A stretch of 29,601 nucleotides of DNA from an uncultured Bacteroides sp. (GTDB taxonomy: Bacteria; Bacteroidota; Bacteroidia; Bacteroidales; Bacteroidaceae), in assembly GCA_900542985.1 (NCBI GenBank), contig UQPQ01000036.1, positions 1 through 29,601 of the forward strand, given 5' to 3'. This document shows, piece by piece, positions 24,684 through 29,601 of this stretch. The notes below the pieces were generated by a model that was not told the DNA's origin, did no database searches, and was given only the letters and a program-made list of their open reading frames with translations. The first letter of the stretch is position 1. Each line of letters starts with the position of its first letter. The position numbers and the translations under genes were made by a program.

Positions 24684-26321
24684 TTACTTTTGTAACGGTC
24701 TGTCCGAACGAACCCACCATAACTTGGTTGAACCTTGATCCTCACCGCCCAATAAAGTCGGTACATCTTTCATATTTGGATTTGTACTGTATTCGGTTGC
24801 GCCAAAGCGGAAACGTTCAGGTGCAAAACAATCGCCAGAAGCTCCGATACGAGCAGGTGCACTGGTGTCTTCGGGCTTTCCAATAAACGGATAACCTGTA
24901 CGACGATATTCGGTCCATGCTTCCACTGCATTCGGATAAAGTGCCAGATATTTCTGTGTAATAATTTTCTGTAACTGCTCCTCTTTCTGATTGGAAGTAC
25001 TGTAATGATCCCACTTTGGAGATGTATTTCCAGTAATAAGTGGAGAAGTATAAGCCGGATGATGACTCAAGCTGGCAAACCCTAATGGAGATGGCAGCGT
25101 TTCTTTTGACAAATACTCACCTGCACCCGTCAAGCCATTTTCTGTAAACGACATTTCCACCCCAGCCTCATAATAAGTTTTAGGATCACCGGCCATCAGA
25201 TTATACAAACAAGCTTCAGCCTTCAGGAACTGCACCTCGGAAGCACGCATCCAATAAAGCGGTGAATTTGAATTCACATTTGGCTTAGAAGCGAAATATG
25301 GAGAAGCCGCATTATCATTCCATTGCTTTCCAAAGGAACTTGCCTGTGGTAATCCGTAATAATTTTCTTCTCCATAAAAAGTTCCTTTTTTAAAGTAAAC
25401 AGCTATACGCGGATCATTATATCCAGTCAAATAAGCCCAGATAGTAGCTCCCATTCTCGTTTCACCATATTCATCTACAGAAGCCAACATAGAGTTTAAT
25501 AAAGGCATCTTATCAGAGTTCTGGATTTTTGCTTCCTGACTCGCATCTTCAATTACTCCTCCATTCTTTACATCCAATGCTTTGGTAATGTATTCTTGAG
25601 CCAATGCATTATCTACAAAATGTACTCGCACAGCCATACGCAACATCAACGAGTTTGCGAACCGTACCCAATTTGCCGGATTACCATTATAAATCACATC
25701 ATAATCTCCCAGTACCTTTGATGTGGATTTATTAAGAATAGCTACAGCATCTGCCAAATCGGCCATCATTGTTTTATATACCACTTGCTGAGAATCTAAT
25801 TTAGGAGCAATGTCTCCATTTCCGGCATTGGTATATACAATAGGACCAAACACATCAGTAGCACGGAGCCATCCGGCAATCTTCACAATGTTTGCCAATG
25901 CAAGAATTTCTTGGTCGGCAGGCTCTTCTGATCCTTTCAGCTTGCTATAAATTGTATTCCAGGATTGATACATCTTAGAATAAAAATTCTCATAAGCATA
26001 ATTCATTCGGTTATCCTGAAAATTCCAGTTTGCTTCAAGATAACCCGCACCAGCCCAGTTGTTGTTATTTCCAAAATAGCCAATATACGTACCAGAAGAG
26101 ATAAGATCGGTATTTTGCAAATCATTACCCGGGCCTGTAGTCAATGTAGGAGAACCGATAGGAATTACTTTCTGCTGCATATCCATAAATGAGGTTCCAT
26201 AAAGCAATGCTCCCAACTCTTCATCACTCACCCCATATATATTGGTATTGATATCTTCATAATCACAAGAAGTTATCAATGCAAGTGAAGCTAATGACAA
26301 TATATATTTCTTCAATTTCAT
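24684..26321 (-). CDS. SusD-like outer-membrane lipoprotein
   Basis: A 545-residue SusD/RagB-family protein (SusD-like_2 type) that forms a lid on the SusC transporter and binds the target glycan at the cell surface. Seen: lipobox Cys19 (LITSCDYEDI) followed by acidic residues, a mostly helical body with TPR-like repeats (residues about 100-330, FYSKMYQSWNTIY and SLMLRMAVRVHFV segments) and the usual late motif YLALYPNAVEAWTEYRRTGYP at about 475-495. It lies 19 bases downstream of SusC and 28 bases before the GH18 gene. Glycan specificity cannot be read from sequence. Confidence 0.93.
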   Translation of the reverse strand: MKLKKYILSLASLALITSCDYEDINTNIYGVSDEELGALLYGTSFMDMQQKVIPIGSPTLTTGPGNDLQNTDLISSGTYIGYFGNNNNWAGAGYLEANWNFQDNRMNYAYENFYSKMYQSWNTIYSKLKGSEEPADQEILALANIVKIAGWLRATDVFGPIVYTNAGNGDIAPKLDSQQVVYKTMMADLADAVAILNKSTSKVLGDYDVIYNGNPANWVRFANSLMLRMAVRVHFVDNALAQEYITKALDVKNGGVIEDASQEAKIQNSDKMPLLNSMLASVDEYGETRMGATIWAYLTGYNDPRIAVYFKKGTFYGEENYYGLPQASSFGKQWNDNAASPYFASKPNVNSNSPLYWMRASEVQFLKAEACLYNLMAGDPKTYYEAGVEMSFTENGLTGAGEYLSKETLPSPLGFASLSHHPAYTSPLITGNTSPKWDHYSTSNQKEEQLQKIITQKYLALYPNAVEAWTEYRRTGYPFIGKPEDTSAPARIGASGDCFAPERFRFGATEYSTNPNMKDVPTLLGGEDQGSTKLWWVRSDRPLQK

Positions 26322-26340
26322 AATTAATCAGATTTAATTT

Positions 26341-29300
26341 TTAGAATCCAAACTTCAAACTCATACCATAAGTACGTTGGCTGGGCAACATAAAGTAATC
26401 ATATCCTTGTCCAAATGTTCCGGTTGATGCTGTCAGTTCCGGATCATAAGGTGCCTTACTATAAATCATCCACAGGTTTGTTCCATATACAGATAAGCTT
26501 ACATTATTAAATGGTGTGCCCTTAAACCATTTATTCGGGAATGTATATCCTAAGTTTACTTCCTGCAAACGGACATTTGTGGCAGAGTATGTATGATATG
26601 CATCCATATCGGCTACTGTCTGATAAAAATCTCTTGGATTTACGGGAACATTACCCACCATTACATAACCCAAATCACGCGCCATTGCCGATTCTTGAGA
26701 AACTCCAAACAGATTCAGTGTAGCCTGTGTTTTGGAAATAACAATACCTCCCAAACGAGCATTAACCAAGAATCCTAAGTTAAATCCTTTATAACTGAAT
26801 GAATTTCTCCATCCTAAATTCCATTTAGAGTTTACACTTCCCAGCTTGTAAGGCTCGGTAGCTTCTGTAGTAAGCGGACTTCCTGGTACATATACTATAT
26901 ATCCGTCCTGGTCACGCTTAATTTGCTGATCGGCATAAACATCTCCGATTTCACCACCTTCGCGCAAGCGGAAACGTCCCATTTTAATATCACTCAAGTC
27001 GATACTTTCTCCTGTAACAGGGTTCTTTACATTATGAGGCAATTCAATAATCTTATTTCTATTTGCAGTAGCAGTCACAGAAGTACTATAAGAAAAGTTT
27101 CCGAAAGTCTGGTCGTATCCCAAAGTCATTTCAATACCTCTGTTTCTTACATTACCGGCCTGTACATACATATAATCGTAACCAGAACCTTTTGAAAGTT
27201 CAGCTCTCAACAACTGGTCATAAGTATTCGACTGATATAAAGTAACTCCCAAAGAAACCGTATTGTTGAACCAGCGTGAGTCAATTCCAAGTTCCCAAGA
27301 ACGGGTACGTTCCGGATGTAAGTCTGATACCGGATAGAATTTAAATGGTTTTACAACTCCTCCTTCTACTTCGTGTGTCAACGTTCCGGGAGTTAACCCT
27401 GTTTCCGAAATAGGAGAACCAACCTCTGTATAAGAAGCTCTTACTTTAAAAAATCCCAAAACAGGACGAATGGCATCGCGTGTAGATTCGGGCAGCAACT
27501 CTGTAACCAAAGCCGAAACACCTACCGACGGATAAAATATCCATTCTTCAGCAGCGTTAATCAACTGCGATGGATGGTCTGCACGTCCTGTAAGAGTCAA
27601 ATACAAAGCCGATTTCCAGGACAACTCAGCCGAAGCAAATACAGCTGCATTTCGTGTTCTCAAATTACCTCCAGTCTGACTGGGTACCCCTGTAGTTGGA
27701 TCTACATTACCGTAAGTAAACAGATTAGGAACAGTCATCAACTGACCACCCCAACCACGGCCTTTCGTATCATATTCTTCAAATGAAGAACCTACGTTGA
27801 TAGTAGCATGATAAATATCAGCAAATTGTTTATCAAAATTCACCATAATATCAGCGTATTTCTGACGATAGGTTTCGTTTGAATAATTATAGCGTCCTTT
27901 AGGTTTTGCAAAAGTACCATTAGTCGACGCATAGCGCTTATCTTCCTTTTCTGTATAGGTGTTATCCATACGCAAACGCCCTGTTACATTCAGGTAATCT
28001 GTAATATCGTACTTCAGCAACACCGAGAACATATAACGGTCTCTGGTCTCCGGACGAAGATTACGATATGCAATCCAATATGGATTCTGGATACTCATAC
28101 CCATATCTCCCGGACTCCAATACTGTTCATTATATCCTAATTCCGAGTTATAACGTTCAAAATATTCTTCCTGCTTGAAATCGCTACCGCGAGGATAAAG
28201 ATAAGTACCTACAATAGGATTGAAGTAAGTACCATACGATACCATGTTGTTATAATACTCGCGTACATAGCTTGCTGAAAAATCTAAAGTCAATTTATCA
28301 TTAAAGAGCTTCGATGTGTTACGCACCATAAAATTATAACGGTGGTATTTATTATTAGGAACCAAACCTTTTGAATTGACTGCTGCTCCAGAAACGTACG
28401 TCTGGTTCTTTTCTGTTCCTGTAGAAAGATTGAAAGACTCAGTAAAAGTTGTTCCCGTATTGAAGAAATCGGCAGGATCATAAGAGGTAGGCTGTTCCAG
28501 ACGTGCGCCCCAAGACATATAGTCTCCTGCTACATTTCCATATACATTCTGGAATTTAGGCATTACGAAAGGATTTGCAAACTCTGCCGATAAAGAAACA
28601 TTGACACGTGCTTTTCCTTCAGCACCTTTTTTTGTGTTAATGATAATCACACCATTAGCTGCACTGGCACCATACAAAGCCGCAGCAGAAGGACCTGTCA
28701 GCACAGAAATGCTTTCAATGTCTTCCGGATTAAAGCTGGAAATACCTTCACCAGAAGTCGAGCCGCCAAAGCCTGTACCGTCTGTCGAATTATCCGAAGC
28801 TTTTTTATTTCCAATAGGTACACCGTCTACTACGTATAAAACATTATTGTCGCCATTGATTGATTTGTTACCACGCATTACAACACGAGTCGCACCTCCT
28901 ACACCCGAAGAGCTCCGCTGGATATTTACACCGGCAACCTTACCATTCAAACTATTGATAAAGTTTGCATCCTTTACAGTAGTAAGAGAAGCATTGTCAA
29001 CCTTCTGTACATTATAACTCAATGCTTTCTCAGAACGTTTGATACCCAATGCAGTAACTACAACTTCATCGAGTACCTCCGTATCTTCTCTCATGACAAT
29101 TTTTCCTAAATTTTCCTTTGCAGCCACAGACTGTGTCTTATAACCCACATAAGACAGTTCCAAAACAGCATTCTCTTTCACCTGCAAGGTAAAGTTCCCG
29201 TCAAAGTCTGTAATCGTACCGTTAGATGTTCCTTTTTCAAGGATGGTTACTCCTATTAAAGGGTTGTTTTGTGAATCGACTATAACCCCTTTAACCAATA

Positions 29301-29427
29301 CAACTCCTTTTTCTTCATTCACAGAAATTTGGTTCAAGTCTGATAGTTTTTCTAAAGAAGCCCAGATAATATTTCCTCTCGAAAATATTAATAGAAATGA
29401 TAATAGTAAAATCTTGCTTAGTCTCAT
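26341..29427 (-). CDS. SusC-like TonB-dependent glycan transporter
   Basis: A 1028-residue outer-membrane TonB-dependent receptor that imports oligosaccharides with SusD. Seen: signal peptide (residues about 1-24), a carboxypeptidase-regulatory-like beta domain at about 45-112 (KGVIVDSQNNPLIGVTI, TDFDGNF), the TonB-box region EVLDEVVVTALG near 117-128, the plug (about 132-260, with GVNIQRSSSGVG and DNNVLYVVDGVPIG), and the 22-strand barrel ending in an aromatic C-terminus (LKFGF). There is no N-terminal STN signalling domain, so control by direct FecR-type anti-sigma contact is unlikely. It is the first gene of the leftward operon. Confidence 0.94.
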   Translation of the reverse strand: MRLSKILLLSFLLIFSRGNIIWASLEKLSDLNQISVNEEKGVVLVKGVIVDSQNNPLIGVTILEKGTSNGTITDFDGNFTLQVKENAVLELSYVGYKTQSVAAKENLGKIVMREDTEVLDEVVVTALGIKRSEKALSYNVQKVDNASLTTVKDANFINSLNGKVAGVNIQRSSSGVGGATRVVMRGNKSINGDNNVLYVVDGVPIGNKKASDNSTDGTGFGGSTSGEGISSFNPEDIESISVLTGPSAAALYGASAANGVIIINTKKGAEGKARVNVSLSAEFANPFVMPKFQNVYGNVAGDYMSWGARLEQPTSYDPADFFNTGTTFTESFNLSTGTEKNQTYVSGAAVNSKGLVPNNKYHRYNFMVRNTSKLFNDKLTLDFSASYVREYYNNMVSYGTYFNPIVGTYLYPRGSDFKQEEYFERYNSELGYNEQYWSPGDMGMSIQNPYWIAYRNLRPETRDRYMFSVLLKYDITDYLNVTGRLRMDNTYTEKEDKRYASTNGTFAKPKGRYNYSNETYRQKYADIMVNFDKQFADIYHATINVGSSFEEYDTKGRGWGGQLMTVPNLFTYGNVDPTTGVPSQTGGNLRTRNAAVFASAELSWKSALYLTLTGRADHPSQLINAAEEWIFYPSVGVSALVTELLPESTRDAIRPVLGFFKVRASYTEVGSPISETGLTPGTLTHEVEGGVVKPFKFYPVSDLHPERTRSWELGIDSRWFNNTVSLGVTLYQSNTYDQLLRAELSKGSGYDYMYVQAGNVRNRGIEMTLGYDQTFGNFSYSTSVTATANRNKIIELPHNVKNPVTGESIDLSDIKMGRFRLREGGEIGDVYADQQIKRDQDGYIVYVPGSPLTTEATEPYKLGSVNSKWNLGWRNSFSYKGFNLGFLVNARLGGIVISKTQATLNLFGVSQESAMARDLGYVMVGNVPVNPRDFYQTVADMDAYHTYSATNVRLQEVNLGYTFPNKWFKGTPFNNVSLSVYGTNLWMIYSKAPYDPELTASTGTFGQGYDYFMLPSQRTYGMSLKFGF

Positions 29428-29601
29428 AGATAAGGTATTAAAATATTAGTTAGACGACTTTTTACTAAAAGTCTAAACGATGAGATAGAGGGATAAGTTT
29501 TTTTAATTAATCCATAGGCGTAAAAGATTTTAAGGTTAGTTTTTTTTATACCTTAATTCCGCAACACTATAATTTAACTTTATTTATAAGTTCCTGAGCA
29601 A
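29428..29601 (-). promoter_or_regulatory. Upstream region of the PUL, with a small hairpin
   Basis: No clean TAnnTTTG box is visible. A 7-bp inverted repeat with a 4-base loop (GACTTTT at 29456-29462 with AAAAGTC at 29467-29473) lies about 30 bases upstream of the SusC ATG, in what would be the 5' leader. The tract is AT-rich; operator identity is unknown. Confidence 0.3.

Overview
The window looks like a chromosomal segment of a gut Bacteroidales bacterium (Bacteroides/Phocaeicola type). The signs are a SusC/SusD pair, lipoproteins with acidic residues after the lipidated Cys, a radical-SAM anaerobic sulfatase-maturating enzyme, several -7 boxes of the Bacteroidota form TAnnTTTG a short way upstream of start codons, and little sign of Shine-Dalgarno sequences. 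There are no rRNA, tRNA, phage, insertion-sequence or CRISPR features that I can see.

Region 1 (1-7035) is a surface-glycan glycosyltransferase block. Two paralogous family 2 glycosyltransferases face each other and overlap at their 3' ends. They share a nearly perfect 74-bp inverted repeat that is in frame in both genes. Next to them is a five-gene leftward operon from a clear promoter near 7107-7137: a GT2-like protein, a GT2 fused to a WaaP/InaA-type kinase, a GT11 fucosyltransferase, a GT2-like protein and a GT14 (core-2/I-branching type) enzyme. It probably builds or decorates LPS or another surface glycan; the product cannot be read from sequence.

Region 2 (7036-14340) is mostly housekeeping. 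pdxB diverges from the glycosyltransferase operon and pfkA converges on it. The 660-bp gap between them has no convincing gene but holds an inverted repeat, three degenerate tandem repeats and a terminator. A three-gene ATGA-overlapped operon follows: a GH3-family adenylating enzyme, a Big_5 lipoprotein and a DUF3108 protein. It ends at a strong terminator.

Region 3 (14340-22300) has a DUF2807 lipoprotein with a serine and cysteine ladder, an SDR + PAP2 membrane phosphatase/transferase operon, ribonuclease R, an unlisted 43-residue very basic small ORF, serine acetyltransferase, and the sulfatase-maturating enzyme (likely co-transcribed with the acetyltransferase).

Region 4 (22318-29601) is a compact leftward polysaccharide utilisation locus: SusC, SusD, a surface GH18 glycosidase and a DUF1735 + LamG surface lipoprotein. 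This order resembles known Bacteroides loci for host N-glycans, with GH18 cutting the glycan at the surface, the lipoproteins binding it and SusCD importing it. The regulator of the locus is not inside the window.
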